From Eremothecium cymbalariae DBVPG#7215 (Eukaryota; Ascomycota; Saccharomycetes; Saccharomycetales; Saccharomycetaceae), in the NCBI RefSeq assembly GCF_000235365.1, contig NC_016451.1, positions 372,001 through 436,000 on the forward strand: DNA of 64,000 nt. Reading direction: 5' to 3'. Shown here in pieces: positions 27,285 through 38,036 of this stretch. Numbering within the stretch: position 1 is the first letter of the stretch; each line of letters starts with the position of its first letter. A model generated the notes under the pieces. The model saw only the letters and a list, made by a program, of their open reading frames with translations. It made no database searches and was not told where the DNA came from. Both the position numbers and the translations under genes were made by a program.

Positions 27285-28466
27285 TTATAGCATGTGCGAT
27301 TCTCTATCTTTGTCCTTTAAAGCGTTATGGTTTAGCTTTGGAGATCCTTTAACGAATGAAAAACTTCTTGAACGGCAAGTAGTGGTGGATTCCGATTCGC
27401 TATGCTGATGGTAATAAAGTAAATCATCGTCCACAGACCGTCTTTCAATTGGCGTCCTTATTTCTTCAAAAGTATCCTGTATATTTAAAACTGGAGTTAA
27501 TAAAGAATCTGATTTTCTCCTTTGAGGGCTAACTGGACTATGAATTGTACAGAAATCGAATTGCTCCAGCAACATTTGTTCTGTAAGTGTGTGTGCGTTC
27601 TCACAAGTATCCCAAACGAATTTGTCTTGATCTTTTACCGTTTTATCTGGAGTTTGAAGATCTGCCATTATACATTCCTCCAGAAGTGTAGGAAAGTTGT
27701 AATTCTTAATATCACCAATTGAAACAGAGCTTTCAGTTCTGGGTCTATTAGCCTTCTGTTCTAAATGAACCTTCTCTAAACTACTGAGTTTTTCGAGTGG
27801 GCGTGAAGAATGTGTATCAATCAACATAGACGTGGCCATTGTTGATGTTGATAATACCCTAGATGTGCTCATCGAAGTAGATACTCTGGATAACCGATTA
27901 GAGGACCTAACTGAGAGAGATGAAGATATACTTCTGCGAGAACGATTAGCTTCCTCCAGCGGTGAAGTAGCTGTTGATGAGGGAAGGGCATCTGTAACAA
28001 ATGCCTTGCTGAAATGCCTCTGTTCTGTTGCCTGATGCGAATCACGGTTGCCACTTACAACTCCAGTAACTTCTTCAGGGCCAAACATGTTCTTGCCATT
28101 AGCGTGACTGATGTGTTGGAAAGCAAAAGGCACTGATATATTTATCCCCCCACCAGCGTTAGTCGCTGAATCCTTCGTGTTCTTATTCTTAAATAACTTC
28201 ATCAACTTGTTCTTCTTTTTGATCAGATTCAACGCAGATTTAGACTTCTTCAACTCATACGCAGAGGGTGGAAGAGGAGGTAATTCAATATTTTGTTTAT
28301 TCTCCAGAATGGGCTTCTTACTGTTCAGAGTCACAACTCCAAACTGCTCCTCCTCATCAGAGTCCATCATCTGCTGAGCCTGCAGCCCATACAATTTCTC
28401 TGCCTCCTCATCCTCATCAATCCAAATAGATTTGATTTGGGGCAGATTGTTGTACTGTGTGGTCAT
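27285..28466 (-). CDS. GIC2: GIC1/GIC2, Cdc42 effector with CRIB domain
   Basis: The 393-residue protein is the single orthologue of Gic1/Gic2, Cdc42-GTP effectors in bud emergence and actin/septin polarisation. The N-terminus has the conserved PQIKSIWIDEDEEAEKLYGLQ. A basic patch (residues 73-98, KKSKSALNLIKKKNKLMKLFKNK) can bind membrane lipids. The CRIB motif INISVPFAFQHISHANGK is at about 108-126, and a Gic-type block WDTCENAHTLTEQMLLEQFDFC follows near 285-306. The middle is Ser-rich and probably phosphorylated. Swi4/Mbp1-type sites lie upstream. Length is nearer Gic2 (383) than Gic1 (314). Confidence 0.92.
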   Translation of the reverse strand: MTTQYNNLPQIKSIWIDEDEEAEKLYGLQAQQMMDSDEEEQFGVVTLNSKKPILENKQNIELPPLPPSAYELKKSKSALNLIKKKNKLMKLFKNKNTKDSATNAGGGINISVPFAFQHISHANGKNMFGPEEVTGVVSGNRDSHQATEQRHFSKAFVTDALPSSTATSPLEEANRSRRSISSSLSVRSSNRLSRVSTSMSTSRVLSTSTMATSMLIDTHSSRPLEKLSSLEKVHLEQKANRPRTESSVSIGDIKNYNFPTLLEECIMADLQTPDKTVKDQDKFVWDTCENAHTLTEQMLLEQFDFCTIHSPVSPQRRKSDSLLTPVLNIQDTFEEIRTPIERRSVDDDLLYYHQHSESESTTTCRSRSFSFVKGSPKLNHNALKDKDRESHML

Positions 28467-29520
28467 TCTCAGCTTTGTGCGTCCGCTCGATTAATTAAAG
28501 TATCCTCTTTCTAATGAATTGCTTTCTAACTTTCTCTAGATCTTAAAATCCAGTGTGCCAATAGGAGGTGATAAGACTATGATGATCACACTTTTCCGGA
28601 TTTACACTTTAGAATACCAGACGCCCTGCTACACGAACTACCTTAAATATACTTAGAGGTACTTACATATATATCATCTAGGTATTCCAGCAATCCGATA
28701 AAGACAGGAGACTTCTGCACAATGACAGAAACTGCAGAATGCAGAATTTCACGCTTATAGTTATGCTAATTAACCGTTTTCACTTTTCACCTAAAACACT
28801 AAAGCTGCTCCACAGCAATTCATCGCTATACACTCCAAGATACGCGAAATACGATGCATGCACCCAATTTAGATATTTCCTCTAACAAAGCTTTCCTCAA
28901 TTGGGCAACTGCCTAACACGCGACGCGTTTCTTGCCTAGAAACGGCACGGAATCAATGCTTATGTATATTATATGTACGTTAGATATGTGTTTTGTACTT
29001 TCTCATAGCGGTGGTAGTTGGCCATATGGCGTGCCATTGGAGGTCGCCAAGGTAAGGATGTCGACCTTGTCAGCAACTACAACAATGGGTAAGCGGAAAA
29101 GCTATGCTTACGCAGTAAAGGATGAGAAGTTGTACCGCTGCCCATATTTGTGTCTGCATATGGCTCGAAGAAGATGCGCGTTTTCTCGAACACAATAAAC
29201 GGGCGCGCGAGAAGTGTGTGGGGTTCAAAGGAACCGTTGTACAGTGGAGGCTGCATACAGCCGAAAGAAGGGAAGCGATTATAAGATGCTTAAAACCCGA
29301 AGGAGGATTATGGTCCAAGGAATAAGAGGCGGTATAATAGTGATTGAAGGTAGGTATTATAGCGGCAGACCTTTGTGGAAGGAAGCTTCCAATCGGTAAC
29401 AGGATACCGTGACGCTAGATAGCAAACCCGTTAATGAGTTTCCCAAGTTGTACTCGAAGTCCAGCTTAGGAAAGTTATAATTGTGATATGTAGGGTATAT
29501 AGAGGGAGAGATAGGGACAG
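28467..29520. promoter_or_regulatory. Long GIC promoter region with SCB- and MCB-type sites
   Basis: About 1.05 kb without a supported gene. CGCGAAA at 28843-28849 fits the SCB core and ACGCGT at 28923-28928 is the MCB core, roughly 380 and 460 bases before the GIC start, consistent with the known G1/S expression of GIC genes. GC-richer sequence at 29010-29330 contains short open frames on both strands that I do not consider genes. Confidence 0.5.
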
Positions 29521-30444
29521 CTATGTCATGTGTCTAGTCTTCTTGGTTGCTTTCATGCAAGAGTGGTCCTCGGTATGGTCGGTGTGATCGCTGTTGAAAG
29601 GGTCTCCCTCTTGACTGCGACGGCGTTTTACGACCTTAATAAGACTTTTGCTGTCTATCCCTAGAACATCGTTGACGATGTCAGTGTTACCTGCACCCCC
29701 CACCACGACAGTTTGTTTATGACTCTTGTTTCTGAGTCTGCCGTTTAGTAAAACAAGACTGGCAAGTTCAGTCATCGCTTTACTGCATCTGTCACTCCTT
29801 AATCCCATGAACTTGATAACGCTGGACACGCCGAGTACGTTCCTGCATTCCAAGGGAGATTCTGCGCCGCTGCTAACGACAATCCCTCGAGATCTAGATG
29901 CCCGGATCACATTCTTAGCATTTATGATGAATTGTCTTTTGGTCTGCATGTCTCTGAGAGCATTTGCATAAACAATTTCCAACTTCACCCCACCGTTTAC
30001 GCAGCTACATATGTTCTTGTGCTTCAAAAATGCAGGCAGTCTGTTACCATATTCAAAGGTGAGTAAATCGATATCGAGGTTGGTGGTTGCTAGTGTGAGG
30101 CCCTTCTCACTGATAGGCATTGCAGCTACAATGTCAAATTGTGATGAGACCTTCGTTAAAGATTGACCTTTAGATGGATCGTCAACCACCACTGTAATTC
30201 TTGTGTATATCTTGATCCTGGTCAATGAAATCACATCTTGTAATAGACTAACTTTAATCGGGTTTAGTTGCCCATTATCTTTAGGAAATTTGGTATTATG
30301 TGGCACTGTGAAGTTAAGTACAACATGAGTATATCCCAGTGTATGCAGAGTTATTAAGGTCTTTTTTAACTGATCGATTTCAAGCGCTGTCGGCTTGACC
30401 TCGTAGGACTTTTGAGGCCACGGTACATTTAAGTCTACTAACAT
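29521..30444 (-). CDS. RPP1: RPP1, RNase P / RNase MRP protein subunit (p30 family)
   Basis: The 307-residue product matches Rpp1 (293). It begins MLVDLNVPWP and carries the RNase P p30 TIM-barrel-like domain to about residue 240: THVVLNFTVPH, YTRITVVVDDPSKGQSLT, FDIVAAMPISEKGLTLATTNLDIDLLTFEYGNRLP, KHKNICSCVNGGVKLEIVYANALRD, RGIVVSSGAESPLECRNVLGV. The C-terminal tail is basic and His/Asp-rich. Rpp1 is shared by RNase P (tRNA 5' processing) and RNase MRP (rRNA processing) in the nucleolus. It sits next to the GIC and SUM1 genes as in the S. cerevisiae tracks. Confidence 0.95.
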   Translation of the reverse strand: MLVDLNVPWPQKSYEVKPTALEIDQLKKTLITLHTLGYTHVVLNFTVPHNTKFPKDNGQLNPIKVSLLQDVISLTRIKIYTRITVVVDDPSKGQSLTKVSSQFDIVAAMPISEKGLTLATTNLDIDLLTFEYGNRLPAFLKHKNICSCVNGGVKLEIVYANALRDMQTKRQFIINAKNVIRASRSRGIVVSSGAESPLECRNVLGVSSVIKFMGLRSDRCSKAMTELASLVLLNGRLRNKSHKQTVVVGGAGNTDIVNDVLGIDSKSLIKVVKRRRSQEGDPFNSDHTDHTEDHSCMKATKKTRHMT

Positions 30445-30717
30445 ATAGCTAATAAGACGTTATTGAACAATCTGGAATTGAAAGAGATAAGGTTATATAT
30501 GCGTTAGCTTTATTAACTTCTGAATGGCTTCCCAAATTTGTTCCGAAAAAAATTGTAAAAATTATAAACGTTGTTGGTGATCGATCCACCGGAAATATTT
30601 AGAAGGATTTATGTAGAGTATCGAGATGACTTTATATGCCGTTAACCCAATTGATTCGGAAATCGAAGTAAGTTATATTACATTATAAGTATGTTCTAAG
30701 TAAAGTTTGGTATTATG

Positions 30718-33365
30718 TTAGTCTAGCTCCAACGTTTCTTTCCAAGTTTTCAAGCGGCTGAACTCTTCGTATGTAGGTTTTCGGTACCATCTTCCAAGAA
30801 GTCTAGGGTTAACATACTATCAATAAATTGGTTGATGTTATATTTAGTGATACCACTAACGTCACCATTTTCTGCGGGTATAGAACAACCCTTTGGAAAC
30901 ATCCACTCCCGCCATTGGGTGTCCGTGTTGTCGCAAAGATCAAATAATATCATTTTCAACAAAGTGATATGGTTATAAAACCACGATACTGATCTATTAA
31001 TAAAAACTCTGTAGTTTTCCATTTCCTTAACTGCGTGCAAAATGGTAAAATTTGGAAATCCTCTTTTTTCCCTAGATTTATCCCTCCAGAATTCAAATAA
31101 TGCAAATAAGGCCTTGCGCCTTTGCCAAGTTCTTTTAGACTCGCGCAATTTCAAACCAAGGCTCACCAATCGGTTTTCCCAGCGAAATTCCATCAAAAAA
31201 TACTCCAAACTGTTGACATATTTTTCAGTCAGAGTAACATTGGATAGGACTTGGCATGCATACTCAGTTTCAACATCAATGTCCGGCTTCATGAAATATG
31301 CATTGATGCGATCCTGCCTAGTTAATTCTGCATAGTCTTCCTCATGCATCGTCATCTTAATTAGTTCCTCTTCTTTATTCTTGAATTTCATTCCTAAATA
31401 ATTACCAGTTGTTATTGCTGTGGTTAAATCATTGCGACGATAAAAATATCCATCTTTACAGACCAGTTCTATTGGCGAAGCCATTAACAACGCTGCAGAA
31501 TTGTCAGATCCGTTTGTTGCGTTAGAAGGCCGTCCCCGAACAGATACCTGTGTATTATTCTTGTTTATGTCCGAAGATGGTGTCATCGTGGTAGTCATCG
31601 TTGTATAACTAGCCGTGTATCCTGACGCGGGAGCAGAAGGTGCGGCTGTGGTGCTAGTTGTGCTACTAGAAGGAGAATTCTTGGATCGTTTTATAGGAGT
31701 ATTAATAAGAGAGTCTGTTTCAGTCATACCCCTTTTATTGGCTGATGGAGATTTCACTGGTGTGGTTGAAGTAGCTAGACCGCTAGGAGCATCTGCCTGC
31801 TGACCATTGGTGGAGTGGTTCAAAGAAGGCTCGTGAGAATTTAGCATAGATAGAATACCCATCCTGCGTGGTTCCGAATTTGGAATAGAAAGAGTACTAG
31901 CATCTGCAGTGATAGTTCTATTTGAATCAGAACTTTGTGGTAATGGTATCTGGGTAGATGATGATAATGGGGGTGGTATACCAGCAGCACTATTTTGGAC
32001 TTGACGTATCGTCTGTTGCAACGAATTATTAAATATGGGTTCATAATTTATAGCAGTCATTCGTTTCTTCCTTTCTTCTTCTTTCATAGCTTTCAGTAAA
32101 TCCTTGTTTGATTCCATAAACGATTTGGCTTTCTCACGATCGCTGTATTTCATAGATACCAGCATTTTTTCACGAGGATCACGTCTACGTTCCAGTTCAA
32201 TCTGCCTTCTTGTCTTACTTACCGCACCAGGACTTTCTGAAATGTCGTCGTCGTCCTCTTCCTCAGTTTTGACTTTTTCCTTATCTTTAATTTTGTGAGC
32301 TCTGTGATAGGCTCTTTTGCCTGAAACTTCTTCATACAGAGCATCATCATGACTGTGTTCGCTTTCATCTTTATCATCATCTGATTCATGAGAATCTCCT
32401 TCACTATTGCTAATATTCTCCGACTCCTCAGATTCTTCATCATAAAAATTCTTTTGACGTCTGGCCCTTGTGGACCTTCTTTTATTTTCTCTTATCGAAT
32501 TAGCTGAAGCTGAAGATAATGCAGAAGATCTACGACCTCTCGTAGAAGGCTCTTGGTGTTCTAACCTCTTGGAAGCTTCCTCGATTTCTTGATCTAAATC
32601 TGACCCGTCTCTTTTCAAGGAACTACCGCCGTTACTATTATTACTATTATTATTGGTTACTACCGCCGTACTGACGTTAGCCATGTTAGCGGCAGCGCTA
32701 GCAATGTTCTTTCTATTTTTTGGGGGCCTACCTCTCCTCCTTGGTGGTTGAGGGGTAGGTTCCTGCACTGCCAACTGTGTAGAACTGGCCTCCTTTTTCA
32801 AAGATGCCTGGTTTGGGTCTGTAAAGTGTCGCCTACTCTTTGGAATGTTGATATTGTTCATAGGTAACTGAATTCTAGAATACGAAGCTCCATTCGGTAA
32901 ATTTGTAGTGACAAATGTTTGGTTCTTTTTAGGTCTACCAGGGCCTCTTGATGTGGATGGAACACTTTGATGACCCGACATCGATGAAGATGATGCCTGA
33001 TGATTGACAACCAGTCCAAGATTAGAACCGTTATTGTTGAAGATGCCCATTAGACTCTCCAATCTTCCAGAGATTTCATTTATTGCAACATCTGTATTGA
33101 TTTGATTTTTCAGCAAATCATCTAATTTTGTCTCTAGGGCTCTTTGGTTGTGGGCCAGATTTTTGACCGTGAATGTCAAGGTGTTAATTGTTTGTGATAC
33201 GGTATCGTCATTCTCTGGCAATATAGACTCCAGTTCTTTCAACTTATCAGTAAGCGCCGATATCGCCTCGGATTGCAGCTTTAGCTCATTCCCAATACTT
33301 GACAAACCACGGCTCGTTGCCTCTGGACTACTACCAACAATGGCAGCGGTGGCAGAGCTCTCCAT
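30718..33365 (-). CDS. SUM1: SUM1, DNA-binding repressor of middle-sporulation genes (probable C-terminal frame break)
   Basis: The uninterrupted frame (30750-33365) gives 871 residues; S. cerevisiae Sum1 has 1062. An N-terminal coiled coil (20-105) is followed by AT-hook-type motifs SRGPGRPKKN (about 143) and RRRGRPPKNRK (about 208). Acidic and Ser-rich regions and a conserved C-terminal block (VCKDGYFYRRNDLTTAIT to LTLDFLEDGTE) complete it. Sum1 works with the Hst1 deacetylase to silence middle-sporulation genes. After DGTE the frame gives nine residues and stops. The next frame continues KPTYEEFSRLKTWKETLELD to a stop at 30718, and one more A in the short A run at about 30777-30781 would join them. 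The C-terminus is therefore uncertain. Confidence 0.88.
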
Positions 33366-34641
33366 AGGTGTCAGTGTTCTATGCTACTACGCTGCTGGCT
33401 ATCGCTTCCGATTTTTCACCCCTAAGCGAACACTAACCTGCACGTCTCCAGATTTAATTCCTATACTCTTTATATCCGTCTTCCTTGGTTGAATCCTTGT
33501 AGAAGCTGTTACCGGTGAAATGATTGGAAAGACTATTTAATAATGAATACAACTAAACGTAATCCAACCCGTCCTTTTTCGACGAAAAAAAAGCCCGAAA
33601 ACAAAAATTAACTTTTATAAAAATAATCACAATCGCGATCAAAGAAGATTGGTACCGATACTGTGCTTCTGTTCCTTCTTTTCCAGGCCTCTAAACCTAC
33701 TCTTTGTACGTAAGTGTGTGCGTTTTATTAGGAGTTTTTATTTTACTTGTTGCTATCAAATTTTTTTCCTTTTTTGAGGAGATTCTCATTTTCTACAACA
33801 ACGACGTCAACGACTAGAGTCTGAAGAGTTGTTCTAAGAACTTCAGATAGTACCTGAGGATGTCCAGGCTGGTGGAGGAAATAAGCAAAAATTACAATAA
33901 GATATTTTAGATATATATAAGGTTTGAACAATGCCTTTGGGCAACTGTTAAAAAGGTCGAAGGGCGGTGGTTCATTGAAGAATAATAATAATATATATAA
34001 TGCAGCAGTTACTGACACCAGGTCTCGCTCGGCAAACAAAAGACTTCGAGTTTTCGAGGGAGGTTAACCGGGCCTGTAAGGCCGTATGCTGTGATTCTTA
34101 GTAGGCCAAGTAGACAAGATTGAGGTTCCGAGCTAGCAGAGAGGTGATAGAGGATTTTTTGAACTGGGATGGTTCTTGCGGGGTTGTCCTTTGCTGGCGT
34201 GCCAGGAAGTGGAGTTATTTGTGGCTTAATTAAATGTGCAGTGGCGCACATTCAAAGATTTGGTAACGACGCTGAAAAAGTCAGTTGGTCTGCAAAAAAT
34301 TAAATTAGCGTCATGCAAGGGTGAACTCACGCAGAGGTCGAATGAGGTGGAAGAACAGAACATGGGTTAGAGTAGGTATATAGGGAGGTGGAAGGGGTGG
34401 GGTTGTATAGGAGGGGGGGTTTTAATTAATGCTCGGAAGGATTGTTGAGAAACGTGCTGGGGCTTCTTCCATGAAAGTTTGTACACATGGCTTGCAGCGC
34501 TTCGCAGTGTAGACAGTTGATTACATAATTTGCATATCATCTGTCACCAACGCTCTGAAAAGCGCTTTTGGGGATCCGTACATACGAGTGATATATAGCA
34601 TATTTAAAAGTAAGGTAACAATAACCGTCCAGAAAGGAGGT
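33366..34641. promoter_or_regulatory. Long SUM1 upstream region / PAN5 3' region
   Basis: About 1.28 kb without a supported gene. Short open frames exist but resemble nothing. A 7-bp inverted repeat (AATGTGC and GCACATT, six bases between) lies at about 34233-34252, and a purine-rich G-heavy stretch at 34375-34415 includes seven consecutive G. A non-coding RNA or a very long promoter could explain the space, but nothing in the sequence identifies one. Confidence 0.45.
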
Positions 34642-35782
34642 TTAGTTCTTCTCCGATAGTGTTTTTGCGGCTTGGGATCTTTGTACATGTAGTTTTAGAT
34701 GTATTAGGTTCTGTATTGTCGAGTTTATCTTACAATATTCACGTGGAAGGTCGTGTAAATCACAGAGATTGACAATGTAACCGTTTATGTAATCAATTTC
34801 CGTATCCCTCAAATTTATGCAGTCTTGCCTCATAGACGTATAGTTGGAGGCAACGATTCCACAACAGATGGAAATTACGTTGTCTACAAGACTTTTAGTG
34901 TTCATGATTGACTTAACTGATATTTTTGGTAGATCAGGAGCGCTGCCGTTGTCATAATGGAATAGAGGTTTGTAGGCTATCTCCAATACCTTTAGGCTCT
35001 CCTCGATTATATCTGTAAACATCGGTCTGAATACCTCTTGGAGCTCACCATTTTTACAATCCAAAATGGCAGTCATTGGGTTAGCACAAGCGTTGAGAAG
35101 GAATTTCTCTAGTTGCTTGAAAAACAGTTTCCTGGTACGACAGGTATGTAACGTTTAGTGACTTTCCAGAATTTAAGAACAATCTAACGAATGAGTTCTC
35201 AGTTATGTCGCGATTGACCTCATTTATTCTTTGTATAGAGTCGGCTTCGTTCCATGGTAGCCTGGCAAATTGACAGTTTCCAAAGCCTGAATGATTGACG
35301 ATGCTGCTTAAATTATTCTCCTTATATGCCCCGTGGTATGTTATACCTCGAAAAACATTAGGCTTGATAGTATTAAAGCAAGATTTCTTTAATTGTTCCC
35401 ATACCCCCAGACCATTCTGCAACAACAGAATATTTGTATCATTATGTATAAAAGGTAGCAATCTGGTTAGTGCATCATTGACTTCAGGTGCCTTACAGGT
35501 AACAATTAAGTTGTCAATCGACTTACGCCCATTATCCACATTTTTAAATTCCGATGTTGTGGCAATTGGAAATGATTGCTTTATTATCGGATTACCCTCT
35601 TTGTACATTAAACGAAGAGTTACCTCAGAATTCTGTTCAATTTGAAATTGTCTCAGTCTTTCAACAGATCTAAATATTGGCACTATACTTATTTCAGAGG
35701 AAGCATTCTGCAAATGAACACCAATTATCGATCCAATTGAACCAAAGCCAAGAATATGTACCGTTTGCTTGGATGCCATCAT
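34642..35782 (-). CDS. PAN5: PAN5, 2-dehydropantoate 2-reductase (interrupted by a one-base frameshift)
   Basis: Two adjoining frames together make ketopantoate reductase, which reduces 2-dehydropantoate to pantoate with NADPH in pantothenate synthesis. The 5' part (35081-35782, from MMASKQTVHILGFGSIGSIIG) has the Rossmann GxGxxG and NILLLQNGLGV; the 3' part (34642 to about 35130) carries the C-terminal domain with KLFFKQLEKFLLNACANP. The frames meet near 35131-35132, where removing one G of a GG would join them. The total of 1141 bases is 380 codons plus one base, and 379 residues equals S. cerevisiae Pan5. Either a sequencing error or a recent mutation explains this. The start is the first of two consecutive ATGs. 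Confidence 0.88.
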
Positions 35783-36030
35783 ACTATGTTGTTGTTTAGA
35801 ACTTGTGGAAGTCTTTTTATAAAGAGAATTATATAGACATGTATATATATAATATCCTAGTTGAATCTTCAAATGGATTATCAATGAAAAGTTTCGGAAA
35901 ATATTCCTTGGAACGTTTTTTCTGCATTTGGATTGACGACACAACTGTACGTATATGGGGGTTAATTAATGATAATAAATCAATAGACAGAAAGATATTT
36001 ACTATGTGCTTAAAACTGATATGAATTTGC

Positions 36031-37659
36031 CTACAATGACCCTTTAACTAAGTTGCTAGAATTTAAATCTCTAACGGTAACAGTTAAGAGCCCATCTTTG
36101 TTGATTACGAAGGATATTTCTACACCCTGAACGTTTTTGATACCTAGTTCCATTAGCTTAGTCCCCAAAACATAGCTTTTTTGTCTTATAACTTCAGGTT
36201 CATCATCACTCCAGTCACTTTCATCGTCTTCTTTATCACTCTCAGTACCTTTTTTATTAGTTACTGCAGCTTCTGAAACTGTTTCTCTGATAGCGGTGTC
36301 AGCCTCGCAAATTGAGACTAGTAAATCACCAGTAGCTTCCGTCATGAGCACGGTTTTCTTGACTGGATACGAAGTCTCTGCCATGAGCACAGACACAAAA
36401 TTCCCTTCAGCGTCGACGAATCCAATATCTTTAGATAAATGCTGAGTGTTAATTACAATTGGCTCCATAGCCTGAGCCAGTTCGTCTGCGTCGTAATTTG
36501 AAACCAATTCCGCTTGAAGGGCTGCACCAGACGCCAATAATTCATTTGGATTGTTAAATGCCGTCTTTAGTTGTGGGCCTAAAATCTGTACACTTGAGGG
36601 AAATAGGAATTCTAAATTGCTAATTAATTTAGGACTGAAGGATGTCCCACCGACTAATAATATAGCATCAATATCCAAAGGATCCATGTTTGCCTTAGTA
36701 ATAACATGCTGAACGAATTGGGATAGCTCAGAGAAGACTTTGTTAGCTACCAATTCGTATCTCATCCTGTTAATAGACAAGTGATAGTCATAACCATCAG
36801 CCAAAGAATCGATTGAGATAGTGGCTGTAGTTGCATTGGATAGGGTTTTCTTCGTAATTTGAGAACTGGCTCTCAACTTTGCCATAGACCTGGTATTGCT
36901 TCTTGGGTTACACTTATATTTGCTCTCAAAATCCTTGGCAAAAAATTCAACAAGCTCAGTGTCTAAATTGACACCACCCAAGTTTGAATCGTGTTCTGTG
37001 GCCAATAAAGTGAACATGCCGTTACGAATAGCAACGACAGCTGCATCTGATCTAACACCTCCGAAGTCTGCAACAACAACATTGACATCATCTCCAAATG
37101 GAAATTGTTCAGTATGTGCTAATAAAGCAGCTGAAGGTTCGTAAATATACTGAACAACTTCTAACCCAATTTTAGCAGCTGCCTTGGTCATGGCCTTCTT
37201 TTGAACATCCAAAAAGTTGGTTGGGATAGTGATCACAGTTTTCTCAATCTTCTGTCCAATATAATCTTCCGCCGCATCTTTCAAATTTTTCAAGTGTCTA
37301 GATACAACCTCATCAACAGTCAAGTGCTCTTTCTTTCCTTCACTTCTTGAAATTATAAAACCAGCTTTACCATCAACATCGACAACAGGAGCACCAATAG
37401 AACACCTACTAACATCACACTGATTAAATGGTAGTCCAATAAAATCACGGAAGTTCACAATAGTGTTGTTTGGATTTCTAATCAATTGTTGTAAGGCTTG
37501 ACCACCGTGATATTCATCATTACCAACATATGAAAGACAGGATGGAATAGAACGTTCACCATCGGGATTCGCAATTACGTCCACATCTTGTTTGGGGTTA
37601 ATATACGCAATGGAAGAAGATGTATTACCAAAAGCAATACCAATTATTGGAGAAAGCAT
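36031..37659 (-). CDS. SSZ1: SSZ1, atypical Hsp70 of the ribosome-associated complex
   Basis: The 542-residue protein matches Ssz1 (538). The Hsp70-type nucleotide-binding domain occupies about 1-390 (IGIAFGNTSSSIAYI at the start, IYEPSAALLAH near 175, VVVADFGGVRSDAAVV near 195, ILLVGGTSFSPK near 340). The substrate-binding part is short and lacks the usual lid, as expected for Ssz1. With Zuo1 it forms the ribosome-associated complex that stimulates Ssb at the tunnel exit. It is divergent from TFB1, with a GTCACGTGAC site in the 377 bases between them. Confidence 0.96.
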   Translation of the reverse strand: MLSPIIGIAFGNTSSSIAYINPKQDVDVIANPDGERSIPSCLSYVGNDEYHGGQALQQLIRNPNNTIVNFRDFIGLPFNQCDVSRCSIGAPVVDVDGKAGFIISRSEGKKEHLTVDEVVSRHLKNLKDAAEDYIGQKIEKTVITIPTNFLDVQKKAMTKAAAKIGLEVVQYIYEPSAALLAHTEQFPFGDDVNVVVADFGGVRSDAAVVAIRNGMFTLLATEHDSNLGGVNLDTELVEFFAKDFESKYKCNPRSNTRSMAKLRASSQITKKTLSNATTATISIDSLADGYDYHLSINRMRYELVANKVFSELSQFVQHVITKANMDPLDIDAILLVGGTSFSPKLISNLEFLFPSSVQILGPQLKTAFNNPNELLASGAALQAELVSNYDADELAQAMEPIVINTQHLSKDIGFVDAEGNFVSVLMAETSYPVKKTVLMTEATGDLLVSICEADTAIRETVSEAAVTNKKGTESDKEDDESDWSDDEPEVIRQKSYVLGTKLMELGIKNVQGVEISFVINKDGLLTVTVRDLNSSNLVKGSL

Positions 37660-38036
37660 ATCTCGTCAGTATTTTGAATGGTGAAGGATCTACTCCTGTA
37701 TCAAAAGTATTGGTTCTGGCTTATTATCCTGAATCAAACTTTTCAAGCAAAAAAATTTTTTAACGTTGAATAACGTTAAGCTGAAATTGTCACGTGACAC
37801 AACTCAGTAAACACATTAGTATAATGTAATGGATACCAATGCATTAATTCAATGTTTAGTTAAGGGGTGGAAGGGGAGGTTCACTCCTTCAAAGTAGATT
37901 ATTGTTCCTTTGTTAGGTTCTGTTCTTCTGTTCTAAAAAATTATAGCAAGATTATTTTAGCTGGAATTGTATTATTTGATCTTTGAATAATTAAACTAGA
38001 AATAGCTAGACTGAAGGATTCAGCTAACATTGTATA
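37660..38036. promoter_or_regulatory. Divergent SSZ1/TFB1 promoter with a palindromic E-box
   Basis: A perfect GTCACGTGAC palindrome lies at about 37789-37798, roughly 130 bases from the SSZ1 start, fitting a Cbf1-type site. An A/T-rich tract (seven A then seven T) sits just before it. No gene is present. Confidence 0.55.

Noticed and set aside
30626..30673. A short ATG frame (MTLYAVNPIDSEIE) followed by GTAAGT that could be a first exon on the plus strand
   Set aside because: No branch point and acceptor with a coding second exon follow; downstream DNA is the SUM1 3' end on the other strand.
37789..37800. CACGTG sites as centromere CDEI
   Set aside because: None of the CACGTG sites in the window (15.4, 23.8, 37.8, 54-56, 62.4 kb) is followed by an AT-rich CDEII and a CDEIII core.
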